Origin: Paracidovorax citrulli
GTDB taxonomy: Bacteria > Pseudomonadota > Gammaproteobacteria > Burkholderiales > Burkholderiaceae_C
Assembly: GCF_900100305.1 (NCBI RefSeq)
Contig: NZ_FNEY01000012.1
Coordinates: 62,001 to 126,000 of the forward strand
Reading direction: 5' to 3'
DNA: 64,000 nucleotides
Of this stretch, positions 9,838-18,258 are shown one piece after another. The stretch's first letter is position 1, and every line of letters starts with the position of its first letter. Under the pieces are notes generated by a model. It was not told where the DNA came from and did no database searches. It was given only the letters and a program-made list of their open reading frames with translations. The position numbers and the translations under genes are program-made.

Positions 9838-10455
9838 TCATGCCGGCGCCTTGCCCGCCCGCGCCGCATAGCTCGCGAACACGCGCGTGCTGCCATCGCG
9901 CGCCACGAGCAGCACGTCGTACGCATCGCGGCGTCCACCGTAGAAGGCCCCATCCATCCCGGGCGATCCCACCGGCATGCCGGGTACGGCCAAGCCCAGC
10001 GCACGCGGCTTCTCGCGCAGCAGTCGCTGCACGTCGGCGGCGGGCACGTGGCCTTCGATCAGGTAGCCGCCGACGAGGGCGGTATGGCAGGAGCCGAGCT
10101 TCTGGGGCAGGCCGAGTTTTTCGCGCACTGCCGTGTTGCCGGTGTCGTGCACGGTGGCTTGGAAACCGTTGGCCTGCATGTGGTCCACCCAGTCCTTGCA
10201 GCAGCCGCAGTTCGGGTCTTTCCAGATTTCGATAGCGATGGGCGCGGGGCTGGCGGCGCGGGCGCGCGAGGGAAGAGTGGCGGCGAGGGTTGTAGCTGCA
10301 GCGGCGGTGGCGCAGAGTGCTGTGCCCAGCCAGGCGCGGCGGGTAGTGCCGGGCGCGGAGGACGCTGGCGCTGGTGCGAATGCAAGCGCCGAGGCGGCGG
10401 TGTCAGTGCCCGGGGTAGTGCGGGGGAAGCGGATGGCGACGCGGTTTTCGTTCAT
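9838..10455 (-). CDS. DUF411 metal-binding protein, exported
   Basis: 205-residue DUF411 protein, a family found in copper-resistance loci and thought to bind metal in the periplasm. An N-terminal twin-arginine-like segment (TTRRAWLGTAL, residues 37-47) is followed by an Ala-rich hydrophobic stretch ending near ARAASPAP. The domain opens with IEIWKDPNCGCCKDW (76-89), carrying the CxCC ligand cluster, and later contains GSCHTALVGGYLIEGHVPA with Cys and two His. The start at 10455 has AAGGAAA upstream; the in-frame ATG at 10482 does not. It lies 90 nt downstream of the multicopper oxidase gene and directly upstream of the CusF-like gene. Confidence 0.88.
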   Translation of the reverse strand: MNENRVAIRFPRTTPGTDTAASALAFAPAPASSAPGTTRRAWLGTALCATAAAATTLAATLPSRARAASPAPIAIEIWKDPNCGCCKDWVDHMQANGFQATVHDTGNTAVREKLGLPQKLGSCHTALVGGYLIEGHVPAADVQRLLREKPRALGLAVPGMPVGSPGMDGAFYGGRRDAYDVLLVARDGSTRVFASYAARAGKAPA

Positions 10456-10545
10456 GGCGGGTTTCCTTTCCGTGCGAAGCATGTGTGTGATGGTGATGAC
10501 GATGAAGGTGTGACGCGCTGTCGTGGCGGGAGGGAAGCAGCGCGG

Positions 10546-12012
10546 TCAGTGGCCGTGTCCATGGCCCATGAGGCCCTGATGGTCATGATGGTCCTGATGG
10601 CCGGAGTGCCCACTCCCCGGCTTGCGCACCCGAGCCGTGCCATCGTCGGCAATTGCACCAGCGGGCGCCGCATTCGCAGCACGCGGCGCGGGCGGCAGCG
10701 CGTCGGCATCGCCCGTCCACTCGTGCGCGCGCGTGCCGGGCGGCTGCACGTAGTCGCCCGGGTCGCGGAAATCCCTCGCCGCGAGGCCTTCGCGCACCTT
10801 GAGCACGCTGAACATGCCGCCCATCTCCAGCGCACCGAAAGGGCCGGTGCCGGTCATCATGGGCAGGGTGTTGTCGGGCAGGGGCATTTCCATGGCGCCC
10901 ATGTCGGCCATGCCGCGCTCGCCCATCACCATGTAGTCGGGCACGATCTTCTGGATCTTGCCCACCAGGCCGCGGTGGTCCACGCCGATCATGGTGGGCA
11001 CGTCGTGGCCCATGGCGCCCATGGTGTGGTGGCTCTTGTGGCAGTGCACGGCCCAGTCGCCGGGTTCGTCGGCGATGAATTCGATCTGCCGCATCTGTCC
11101 CACGGCGACGTCGGTGGTCACTTCGGGCCAGCGCGCGGAGGGGGGCACGATGCCGCCGTCGGTGCCCGTCACCTCGAACTCGTGGCCGTGCACGTGGATG
11201 GGGTGGTTGGTCATGGTGAGGTTGCCGATGCGCAGGCGCATGCGGTCGCCGCGCCGTGCGACGAAGGGGTCTATGCCCGGGAACACGCGGCTGTTCCACG
11301 ACCAGATGTTGAAGTCCGTCATCTCGTTGATGCGCGGCGTGCGGCTGCCCGGTTCCACCGCGAAGGAACCGAGCAGGAAGGCGTAGTCGCGGTCGGCGGT
11401 GGCGATGCGCGGGTGCCGGCCGCGCGCGTCCAGGCGCGGGTGCGTGATCCACAGGCCCATGAGGCCCATGGCCATCTGCACCATCTCGTCGGCATGCGGG
11501 TGGTACATGAAGGTGCCCGGGCGGCGCGCGGTGAACTCGTACACGAAGGTCTTGCCCGCGGGAATCGCCGGCTGGTTGAGGCCGGAGACGCCGTCCATGC
11601 CGTTGGGCAGCCGCTGGCCGTGCCAGTGCACGCTGGTGTGCTCGGGCAGGCGGTTGGTGACGAAGATGCGCACCCGGTCGCCTTCGACCACCTCGATGGT
11701 GGGGCCGGGGCTCTGGCCGTTGTAGCCCCAGAGGTTGACGTGGAAGCCGGGCGCGAACTCCCGCACCACGGGTTCGGCGACGAGGTGGAATTCCTTGACG
11801 CCGGCGTCCATGCGCCAGGGCAGGCTCCAGCCGTTGAGGGTGACGACCGGGTGGAAGGGCAGGCCCGTGGGCGGGAGCGGTGGCACCTGGGTGCCGGCGC
11901 CCGTGGGCGCGGCGGCCTCGGGCAATGCCGCGAGGGCCGCGCGGCCCACCGAGGCGGCGGAGAGGGCGGCCACGGCCGTGGCGGCGCCGCCGAAGAAGTG
12001 TCTGCGTTGCAT
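10546..12012 (-). CDS. multicopper oxidase, Tat-exported (CopA/CumA-like)
   Basis: 488-residue multicopper oxidase, probably a periplasmic cuprous oxidase for copper detoxification. It begins MQRRHFFGGAATAVAALSAA, a twin-arginine signal. The trinuclear and type-1 copper ligands are all present: VHWHGQRLPNGMDG, MYHPHADEMVQMAMG, HPIHVHGHEF and WAVHCHKSHHTMGAMGH. The C-terminus ends in a His-rich tail (HSGHQDHHDHQ, MGHGHGH) that may collect copper. The ATG at 12012 begins immediately at the Tat motif, and the open frame upstream belongs to no family. It lies 4 nt after the TolC-family gene and is surely co-transcribed with it. Confidence 0.92.
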   Translation of the reverse strand: MQRRHFFGGAATAVAALSAASVGRAALAALPEAAAPTGAGTQVPPLPPTGLPFHPVVTLNGWSLPWRMDAGVKEFHLVAEPVVREFAPGFHVNLWGYNGQSPGPTIEVVEGDRVRIFVTNRLPEHTSVHWHGQRLPNGMDGVSGLNQPAIPAGKTFVYEFTARRPGTFMYHPHADEMVQMAMGLMGLWITHPRLDARGRHPRIATADRDYAFLLGSFAVEPGSRTPRINEMTDFNIWSWNSRVFPGIDPFVARRGDRMRLRIGNLTMTNHPIHVHGHEFEVTGTDGGIVPPSARWPEVTTDVAVGQMRQIEFIADEPGDWAVHCHKSHHTMGAMGHDVPTMIGVDHRGLVGKIQKIVPDYMVMGERGMADMGAMEMPLPDNTLPMMTGTGPFGALEMGGMFSVLKVREGLAARDFRDPGDYVQPPGTRAHEWTGDADALPPAPRAANAAPAGAIADDGTARVRKPGSGHSGHQDHHDHQGLMGHGHGH

Positions 12013-12016
12013 GGGT

Positions 12017-13504
12017 TCAGTGGCCCGCGCCGGCCGGGGCCGCGCTGGACGGAGTGGGGGAGGACAGGGCGGAGGAGGTGGCCGCCGCGGATGCGGCGGG
12101 CTGCGCGCCGGGCGAGGCGACCGCGAGCGCGAACTGCAGGTCGGTGTCCGCGAGCCAGAAGTCGCGCCGGGCGGCGACGGCGTCGGCCACGGCCTGCGTG
12201 GTCTGCCGGGCCTGGGCGAGCAGGTCCCAGACGCTGGCGAGCATGCCGTTGTAGCGCAGCAGGGTTTCGTCCTGGATCTGCTGCTGCAGGGGGACGACGC
12301 GCTTTTCCTGCTCCTGCGCCAGCTCCCAGGCGGTGCGGTAGCCGCGCCAGTGCATGCGCACTTCGGAGCGGGCGCGCAAGGCCGTCTGCTGGAGCTGGGC
12401 AGCGCTCTCATTCACAAGCCCCTGCGCACGGGCGTTCGCGGCGCCGCCCCAGTCGAAAAGCGGCAATGGCAGTTCCAGCTCCCAGCCGCGCTTGATTTCG
12501 GAATGGCCGCCGGCGCCGCGCTCGGTGGTGGTGTCGCGCCGGTAGCCGAGGCCGATGTCGCCGAAGAGCTGGCCGGCGCGGGCAATGCCCTGCTGGTCTG
12601 CCACGCGATCGAGCCCGAGGCGGGCCGCGCGCACGTCGAGGCGTTCGCGCAGGGCGCGTTGCTCCAGGGCCGTGGCGTCCATCGGGGCGGTGGGCAGGTC
12701 GGGCAGTTGCGGGGGCAGGGTGATCGCCTCGGCGGAGGCCCCCCAGAGGCCGAGCGCGAGTGCCAGCGCTTCGCGCTCCGTGCCGGCCGCGAGGCGTGCC
12801 CGGGCCAGCCGGGCCCGCGCGTCCGCCAGCACGGCCTGCTCGCGTGCGGCCTGCAGCCGGCTCCAGTTGCCGACGCTGGCCATGCGGCGCGCCAGTTCGG
12901 CGCCGGCCTCGGCCGCATCGTGCATGCGCTCGTGCGCGGCGAGGGTTTCCTGCGCGGCCACGGCGCGCAGCCAGGCGCGGCGGGCGTCGCTGGCGACGCG
13001 CGCGGCATCGGTCGCGGCGGCGAGCGTGTCCTGCGCGCGCAGGCTGCCGGCCCAGCGGCTGCGCCAGGGCAGGGCGATCAGGTCCACCAGGCTGAAGGTG
13101 ATGGAGCGCTCGATCTCCCGCTCGTGCGCGGTCGCGAGGCGGCCCAGGCCCAGCACCGGGTTGGGCGGCGTGAGCGCCTGCACGCGCTCGGCGTCCTGCA
13201 CGCCCAGGCGCGCGAGGCGGGCCTGCAGGCCGGGGTGGCGCAGCAGCGCGATGCGCGCCGCGGCGTCCTGCGTGAGCGGCGAGGCCAGCCAGCCGGTGAC
13301 GGCTTCATCGGCGGCACGTTGCGCCGCGGGATCGGCGGGATGCAGGGCGGCATTCTCGGCACCTGCCGTGCGGCCCTGCAACGTGGCCTGCACGTCACCG
13401 CGCAGCCCGTCGGGCGAGACGCTGGCGCAGCCTGCCAGCAGGAGCGCGGCAGCCAGGGCCGGCCAGCGCATCGGGCCAAGGGAGGGCATCGGCGCTGCGG
13501 TCAT
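12017..13504 (-). CDS. TolC-family outer-membrane efflux lipoprotein
   Basis: 495-residue outer-membrane factor (TolC/OEP family). The lipobox LLLAGCAS places the lipidated Cys at residue 26. The body has the two long alpha-helical repeats of the family with the conserved central region ALTPPNPVLGLG and the closing block LLRYNGMLASVWDLLAQARQ. A Pro/Ala/Ser-rich tail follows. The start ATG overlaps the stop of the His-rich protein gene by 4 nt (13501-13504). No RND pump or membrane-fusion gene is in the cluster, so it must work with a partner coded elsewhere or act in a copper-specific envelope route together with the adjacent oxidase. Confidence 0.88.
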   Translation of the reverse strand: MTAAPMPSLGPMRWPALAAALLLAGCASVSPDGLRGDVQATLQGRTAGAENAALHPADPAAQRAADEAVTGWLASPLTQDAAARIALLRHPGLQARLARLGVQDAERVQALTPPNPVLGLGRLATAHEREIERSITFSLVDLIALPWRSRWAGSLRAQDTLAAATDAARVASDARRAWLRAVAAQETLAAHERMHDAAEAGAELARRMASVGNWSRLQAAREQAVLADARARLARARLAAGTEREALALALGLWGASAEAITLPPQLPDLPTAPMDATALEQRALRERLDVRAARLGLDRVADQQGIARAGQLFGDIGLGYRRDTTTERGAGGHSEIKRGWELELPLPLFDWGGAANARAQGLVNESAAQLQQTALRARSEVRMHWRGYRTAWELAQEQEKRVVPLQQQIQDETLLRYNGMLASVWDLLAQARQTTQAVADAVAARRDFWLADTDLQFALAVASPGAQPAASAAATSSALSSPTPSSAAPAGAGH

Positions 13505-13953
13505 GGCTGGTGCCCTCCGGCAGGCGTGCCGCCGTGGATGGGGTCGCTGCCATGGCGATGGCCCTGGCCGGAACCATGGCCGTGGCGCTGCATGGCCGAG
13601 GTGTGCGCGGTGTGCTCCGGCGCCCCGGTGGCGGTGGGTGCCCCAGCCGCCGAGTGGCGCCCCCGGCGTGCCTCCCAGGCCGCGATGTCGGCATGGCCGC
13701 GCGGGAAGGCTGCGACGGCTGCATGGGCGTCGCGCCAGTCCACCGATGCGGCTTCCGCGGGCCAGGGCGGCAGCGCCGCGTGGCGCGGCGGCGCGGCATC
13801 GCCATGGACGGCAGTGGCCGGCGGTGAAGGCGGTTGCGCCGGCACGGCGGCGGGCGCGATCAGCGCCGCGACGAGCGCGCAGTGGCGGAAGAACGAACGA
13901 TGGAGACGGGAAGAAAAACGTCGGGAACGGGCGCGGGGCCCCGGGGTGTGCAT
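13501..13953 (-). CDS. His-rich exported protein of the copper cluster
   Basis: 150-residue protein of unknown family. A basic N-terminus and hydrophobic segment (HCALVAALIAPAAVPAQ) form a likely Sec signal peptide. The mature part contains a short conserved-looking stretch (PPWPAEAASVDWRDAHAAVA) and ends in a His/Gly-rich tail with at least ten His (MQRHGHGSGQGHRHGSD). The composition and its coupling to the TolC-family and multicopper oxidase genes suggest periplasmic copper binding; this is inference. It is preceded by 109 nt without a gene. Confidence 0.7.
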   Translation of the reverse strand: MHTPGPRARSRRFSSRLHRSFFRHCALVAALIAPAAVPAQPPSPPATAVHGDAAPPRHAALPPWPAEAASVDWRDAHAAVAAFPRGHADIAAWEARRGRHSAAGAPTATGAPEHTAHTSAMQRHGHGSGQGHRHGSDPIHGGTPAGGHQP

Positions 13954-14062
13954 GGAAAGCCTCTCCTGGACTCGGAAGCGGAACGGAACGCGGCCGCGCC
14001 ACCGTGCGCCGGGTTCCTGTCGAACGGCACGGGCGGGGCGGACGCACTTCGGGCGTCGAGGC

Positions 14063-14590
14063 TCAGGAAATGGGCGGCTTGGTGGCCTGCGCGGGCAGGG
14101 CGCTCGCGAAGCGGACGGCGGCGGGCACGCGCAGGCTGCCGCCGTGGGAAACCGCGCCCGGAGCGGGCGCGGCAGGTGCCATCACCACCGTGTGGCAGAT
14201 CTCGCAATCGGCGCAGGCCCCATGCGCGGCATGGTCGCCGGATGCGGCGCCGCAGGCCGTGGGAGGCGGTGCGTGGGCTGCGGATTCGCCATGGCAGGCG
14301 GATGCGCTGCCGATGGGACTCGGGGGCGTGGCGGCGTGCCCGGCATGGGCCGGGGCATGCGGAGCTTGCGCCGCTGTCTCGTCGGGCGCTGTGCCATGGG
14401 CCTGCTGCGCCAACCCGTCCTGCACCGCGGCGGGGTCGGCACCGGCGCCATGGGCTACATGCTCCGCGTGCGCCGAAACCGCACTGCTGGCAGGTGCAAC
14501 GCCCGCCATCTGCGCGGCCATGGCCGGGCCCACGAGCCCGCGCAGGGCCATGAGCACGATCAGCGCGAAGAAGACGAGGCGGCGGCGCAT
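14063..14590 (-). CDS. exported Cys/His-rich protein, copper-cluster associated
   Basis: 175-residue protein without a recognised family. The N-terminus MRRRLVFFALIVLMALRGLV is a signal peptide or anchor ending near AMAAQM. The mature part is rich in Ala, His and Cys and carries HGACADCEICHTVVM with the spacing CxxCxxCH, a plausible metal site. The C-terminal part (ALPAQATKPPIS) resembles the tail of small DUF2946-type proteins found in copper loci, but the match is too weak to name. The ATG at 14590 is preferred over the GTG two codons upstream. Same direction as the copper genes, 109 nt upstream of the next. Confidence 0.65.
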   Translation of the reverse strand: MRRRLVFFALIVLMALRGLVGPAMAAQMAGVAPASSAVSAHAEHVAHGAGADPAAVQDGLAQQAHGTAPDETAAQAPHAPAHAGHAATPPSPIGSASACHGESAAHAPPPTACGAASGDHAAHGACADCEICHTVVMAPAAPAPGAVSHGGSLRVPAAVRFASALPAQATKPPIS

Positions 14591-14624
14591 GGGCACGATG
14601 ATACGGCGTGCCGGGCGGACCCGG

Positions 14625-15263
14625 TCACACGGCCATGTAGCGGCCGGGGCGATGGTTCATGGCCAGCACCAGGTTGAGCGCGACGGCGCCCACGATGGAC
14701 CAGAGCACCCGTGCCGGCTCGACGGTGAACAGCGCCAGCAGCACGATCGCGCAGTCCACGCCCATCTGCACCTTGCCGGCGCGCCAGCCGTGGCGGTCCT
14801 GCAGGTAGAGCGCGAGAATGCCGACGCCGCCCAGGCTGCAGCGGTGGCGGAACAGCACCAGGAACCCCGTGCCCACGATGAGCCCGCCCGCCACGGCCGC
14901 GTAGAGCGGCTGCAGCGCCGACAGCTGCAAGAAGCGCGACTGCGCCTCGGTCATCAGCGACAGCAGCAGCACCGCGATGAAGGTCTTGGCGGTGAAGGCG
15001 CGCCCCATCCTGCGCCACGCCAGCCAGTAGAAAGGCAGGTTCAGCAGGAAGAACCACTTGCCGAAGCCGATGCCCGTGGCGTAGTGCAGCAGGAAGGCGA
15101 TGCCCGCCGTGCCGCCCGTGAGCAGGCCCGCGCTGGTGAAGAAGGCCACGCCGACCGAGATCAGCAGCACGCCCGTGAACACGGCCAGGGTGTCTTCGGC
15201 GGTGCTGTGCGGGACCATGGCGGGAGCGGGGGCGGCGGAAGGAGGGCTGAGGGTCTGGCTCAT
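14625..15263 (-). CDS. YitT-family membrane protein
   Basis: 212-residue integral membrane protein of the YitT family (DUF161). Five or six hydrophobic segments are visible, with the family motif SAGLLTGGTAGIAFLLHYATG near residues 44-63 and FRHRCSLGGVGILALYLQ. Only the membrane part is present; the C-terminal DUF2179 domain of Bacillus YitT proteins is absent, as is usual in proteobacteria. The start at MSQTLSPPS (15263) is chosen because the longer frame lies over non-conserved, arginine-rich sequence. Function is unknown. Its place between the copper genes and the metal ATPase may be accidental, although the gene shares their direction. Confidence 0.82.
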   Translation of the reverse strand: MSQTLSPPSAAPAPAMVPHSTAEDTLAVFTGVLLISVGVAFFTSAGLLTGGTAGIAFLLHYATGIGFGKWFFLLNLPFYWLAWRRMGRAFTAKTFIAVLLLSLMTEAQSRFLQLSALQPLYAAVAGGLIVGTGFLVLFRHRCSLGGVGILALYLQDRHGWRAGKVQMGVDCAIVLLALFTVEPARVLWSIVGAVALNLVLAMNHRPGRYMAV

Positions 15264-15438
15264 GGGTGGCAAAACGGAAGGAGAGGCCGGCTGTACGCAT
15301 GGGCCGCGGCGCCATGGCTCCGTGCGCCTGCACGGCATGCCCTGGCGGCCGGACAGGTCCGCGATTGCAGCACGGGGCCGTGCCCGGCGGCTTGCGGTGC
15401 ATCAAGGCGTTTCCCGCAGGCAGGCCGGGCGGAATTCT

Positions 15439-15450
15439 AGGGTAAACCCT
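15439..15450. promoter_or_regulatory. inverted repeat in 231-bp gap
   Basis: AGGG-TAAA-CCCT lies inside TTCTAGGGTAAACCCTGAA, giving an extended imperfect dyad. The gap (15264-15494) between the YitT gene and the metal ATPase has no gene. The site may be a regulator-binding dyad for the YitT gene; no -10/-35 pair was identified with it. Confidence 0.3.
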
Positions 15451-15494
15451 GAATCCATCCGGCGTACCCTTTCTCGCTCCCTGCGCCCTGCGGC

Positions 15495-17624
15495 TCAGCG
15501 GGCCGGCCCTCCCACGCCGCGCAGCATGCGCAGCCCGTTGGCCACCACCAGCAGGCTGGCGCCCATGTCGGCGAACACCGCCATCCACATGGTCGCCTGC
15601 CCCGCGAGCGCCAGGCCGAAGAAAACGGCCTTGATGCCCAGTGCCAGGGCGATGTTCTGCCACAGCACGGCGTGCGTGCGGCGCGAGAGGCGCACGGTCT
15701 CGGCCACGCGGCGCAGGTCGTCGTTCATGATGACCACGTCGGCGGTTTCCATTGCCACGTCGGTGCCGGCCGCGCCCATGGCGAAGCCGATGTCGGCGCG
15801 CGCCAGCGCGGGGGCGTCGTTGATGCCGTCTCCCGCCATGGCGGTCATGCCGTGCTTCTGCTGGAGCGCTGCGATGGCCGAGAGCTTTTGCCCGGGCAAC
15901 AGGCCCGCCTGGACCTCCGAAATGCCCGCTTCCCGCGCGGCCGCCTGGGCCGCTGCCGCGTGGTCGCCCGTCAGCATCACCGGCACGATGCCCAGGGCGC
16001 GCAGATCGGCCACGGCTTCCACGGCCTGCGGCCGCAGGGTGTCGGCCACGGCGAACAGCGCCCGCACGCCCTGGGCGTCGCCCAGCAGCGTCACGCTGCG
16101 GCCTTCGGATTCATGGGCTGCGGCGGCGGTCTCCACCGCGTCCGTCCACAGGCCGCGCTCCTGCGCCAGCCGCCGGTTGCCCAGGAACCAGGTCGCGCCG
16201 TGGATGCGGCCTTCCACGCCGCGGCCGGGCAGGGCGGTGAAGTCCTGCACGTCCGGCAGGTCGGCCGTGCCATCGGTGCCGCCCGTGCCGATGCCGGCGG
16301 CGATCGCCCTGGAGACCGGATGGTCCGAGCGCCCCGCCAGCGCGGCGGCCACGTCCGTGGCACCGTCCCCGCCGAAGCGCTCGCTGCCCACCAGCACCGG
16401 CCGGCCGGCCGTCACCGTGCCCGTCTTGTCGAAGGCCACGGCGCGCACGCCGCGGGCCCGCTCCAGCCACTGGCCGCCCTTGATCAGGATGCCGCGCCGC
16501 GCGCCTGCCGCCAGCCCGCTCACGACCGTCACCGGCGTGGCGATGACCAGCGCGCACGGGCAGGCGATCACCAGCAGCACGAGGGCGCGGTAGAGGGCGT
16601 CCAGCCAGGCCCAGCCCAGCGCCAGCGGAGCGCCCACGGCCACCAGGGCCGCCAGCGCGAACACCGTGGGCGTGTAGATGGCGGCGAAGCGGTCCACGAA
16701 GCGCTGCATGGGCGCGCGCGAGCCCTGCGCCTCTTCCACCGCATGGATGATGCGGTCCAGCGTGGTGTTCCCGGCAGCGGCCGTGACGCGGAACTGCAGT
16801 TCGGATTGCGCGTTGAGCGTGCCGGCGTAGAGCCCGTCGCCGGGCGCCTTGTCCACGGCCAGGCTTTCACCGGTCACGCTGGATTCATCCACCGCTCCGC
16901 GGCCTTCCAGCACCACGCCGTCCAGCGGCACCCGCGCGCCGGGACGCAGGCGCAGCACGCCGCCCACCGGCACCTCGGCCGCAGGCACCGTCCGCCAGCG
17001 GCCGTCCTCGCCGCGCAGCTCGGCCTGCTCGGGACTGAGCGCCAGCAGCGCGCCGATGGCGTCCCGCGCGCGGCCCACGGCGCGGTCCTCGATGCGCTCG
17101 GCCAGGGCGTAGAGAGCCATCACCATGGCGGCCTCCGGCCACTGGCCGATCAGGAAGGCGCCCGTCACGGCCACGGCCATGAGCGCCGAAATGTCCAGGC
17201 GGCCGCGCGCCAGCGAACCGAGGCCGGCGCGGTACACGCCGAGTCCGGCCAGCAGGATCGCCGCGGCAGCCACCGCCATGCCCGCGGCCCGCCAGGGCAG
17301 GGTATCCGGCGCGAGCAGATGCAGCAGTTCGGCGGCGGTCGCGGCGGCCAGCGAGGCGCCGAGCCGGCCCCAGCCGGGCAGCATGCCATGGTCATGGTCG
17401 TGCCCATGGCCACCTGCGGCTCCGCCGTCCGGGCCATGCGCATGCCCGTGGCCGCCGTCTCCCTGGTCGTGGTCGCCATGCGATGCCGCAGGCGCCGATG
17501 CGGGCGCCGCGGTCCGGGGCGGCGCCCCGCAGGCACTGCCGCATCCGCAGGCCAGATCGATGCGCGCCTTGCCTCCCGGGGCGGCAGCCGCCGGAGAGCG
17601 GTCGGTGGGAGCCGTGCTTGCCAT
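15495..17624 (-). CDS. PIB-type Zn/Cd/Pb-exporting P-type ATPase
   Basis: 709-residue inner-membrane heavy-metal ATPase. Motifs in order: TGES (251-254), membrane CPC (355-357), DKTGT with the phosphorylated Asp399, SDHP (433-436), and GDGINDAP (598-605). Lys665 and Asp687 in the last two membrane helices match the ZntA-type Zn/Cd/Pb selectivity signature, so copper transport is unlikely. The N-terminus lacks a classical HMA domain. Instead it has CGCGSAC (26-32) and a His/Asp/Gly-rich run at 49-80. The start at 17624 has AAGGA upstream. The divergent MerR gene and its operator (17692-17712) control it. Confidence 0.93.
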   Translation of the reverse strand: MASTAPTDRSPAAAAPGGKARIDLACGCGSACGAPPRTAAPASAPAASHGDHDQGDGGHGHAHGPDGGAAGGHGHDHDHGMLPGWGRLGASLAAATAAELLHLLAPDTLPWRAAGMAVAAAAILLAGLGVYRAGLGSLARGRLDISALMAVAVTGAFLIGQWPEAAMVMALYALAERIEDRAVGRARDAIGALLALSPEQAELRGEDGRWRTVPAAEVPVGGVLRLRPGARVPLDGVVLEGRGAVDESSVTGESLAVDKAPGDGLYAGTLNAQSELQFRVTAAAGNTTLDRIIHAVEEAQGSRAPMQRFVDRFAAIYTPTVFALAALVAVGAPLALGWAWLDALYRALVLLVIACPCALVIATPVTVVSGLAAGARRGILIKGGQWLERARGVRAVAFDKTGTVTAGRPVLVGSERFGGDGATDVAAALAGRSDHPVSRAIAAGIGTGGTDGTADLPDVQDFTALPGRGVEGRIHGATWFLGNRRLAQERGLWTDAVETAAAAHESEGRSVTLLGDAQGVRALFAVADTLRPQAVEAVADLRALGIVPVMLTGDHAAAAQAAAREAGISEVQAGLLPGQKLSAIAALQQKHGMTAMAGDGINDAPALARADIGFAMGAAGTDVAMETADVVIMNDDLRRVAETVRLSRRTHAVLWQNIALALGIKAVFFGLALAGQATMWMAVFADMGASLLVVANGLRMLRGVGGPAR

Positions 17625-17684
17625 GGTGTGTTGTCCTTGCTTGGGGTGAATTCCGACAGGGGTCCGCAGCCGGACCGTGCCATC

Positions 17685-17715
17685 ATTGGAAACCTTCAAG
17701 CCGCTTCAAGGTCAA
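17685..17715 (-). promoter_or_regulatory. MerR-type promoter/operator of the metal ATPase
   Basis: On the minus strand TTGACC (17715-17710) and TCCAAT (17690-17685) are 19 bp apart, the over-long spacing typical of MerR-activated promoters. Between them sits the dyad ACCTT-N11-AAGGT (17692-17712), with further symmetry in the centre. Binding by the MerR protein would remodel this promoter when Cd, Pb or Zn is present. The dyad lies directly upstream of the GTG start chosen for the regulator. Confidence 0.75.
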
Positions 17716-17718
17716 GCC

Positions 17719-18183
17719 GTGCCCGCCGCAAGCCCCCACCACCGTATCGGCGATGCCGCCCGCCTCTCCGGCGTGCCCGCCGCCAACATCCGCTACTACG
17801 AGAAGGAGGGGCTGCTGCCCGCGCAGGCCCGCGCCGACAACCGCTACCGCCTCTACAGCGACGACGAAATCCACCGCCTGCGGTTCATCCGCCTGTGCCG
17901 CGCCATGGACATGTCGCTGGACGAAGTGCGCACGCTGCTCTCGCTCGGCCGGGGCATGGACACCGCCGCAGACCATGCGGCCTGCGCCACCGTGGACGAG
18001 CACCTGCTGCACGTACGCACCCGCCTGCGGGAGCTGCAGGCGCTGGAGGCCCAGCTGCTGTCGCTGCGAGGGCGGTGCGACGGCACCGACGGCAGCCGCT
18101 GCCACGTGATCGAGGCCCTCCATGACCGTGCCGATGCCGATCCCCTGCCGCTGCCCGATCCGCCGGCGCGCCGGCATGTGTGA
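17719..18183 (+). CDS. MerR-family Cd/Pb/Zn-responsive regulator (CadR/PbrR-like)
   Basis: 154-residue MerR regulator. Residues 7-75 form the winged helix DNA-binding domain (HHRIGDAARLSGVPAANIRY, then YEKEGLLPAQAR). A dimerisation helix follows, then a C-terminal metal loop with GRCDGTDGSRCHVIEAL. Cys in ACATVDEH and the two loop Cys fit the three-Cys site of CadR/PbrR. It is divergent from the metal ATPase. The GTG at 17719 is chosen because the GTG at 17677 would place the operator inside the coding sequence; AAGG lies 7 nt upstream of 17719. The C-terminal DADPLPLPDPPARRHV is not conserved. Confidence 0.88.
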   Translation: MPAASPHHRIGDAARLSGVPAANIRYYEKEGLLPAQARADNRYRLYSDDEIHRLRFIRLCRAMDMSLDEVRTLLSLGRGMDTAADHAACATVDEHLLHVRTRLRELQALEAQLLSLRGRCDGTDGSRCHVIEALHDRADADPLPLPDPPARRHV

Positions 18184-18258
18184 CCGCCTTACGTCGATGT
18201 CCCCGCAGCCGTCCCTGACCAAAACCCCGACCGCCCGCCGCTTGACGGAGGAGGGCGC

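Noticed and set aside
9592-12495. 967-codon open frame on the plus strand
   Set aside because: It is antisense to the DUF411 and multicopper oxidase genes, whose proteins have clear motifs. Long antisense frames are expected at this GC content.
13395-13805. Alternative minus-strand frame over the His-rich gene
   Set aside because: It is out of frame with the export signal and the TolC-family overlap; its sequence is Arg/Pro-rich.
12555-15440. 961-codon plus-strand open frame
   Set aside because: It lies over the TolC-family, His-rich and YitT genes on the other strand, and its translation is Ala/Arg-rich low-complexity sequence.
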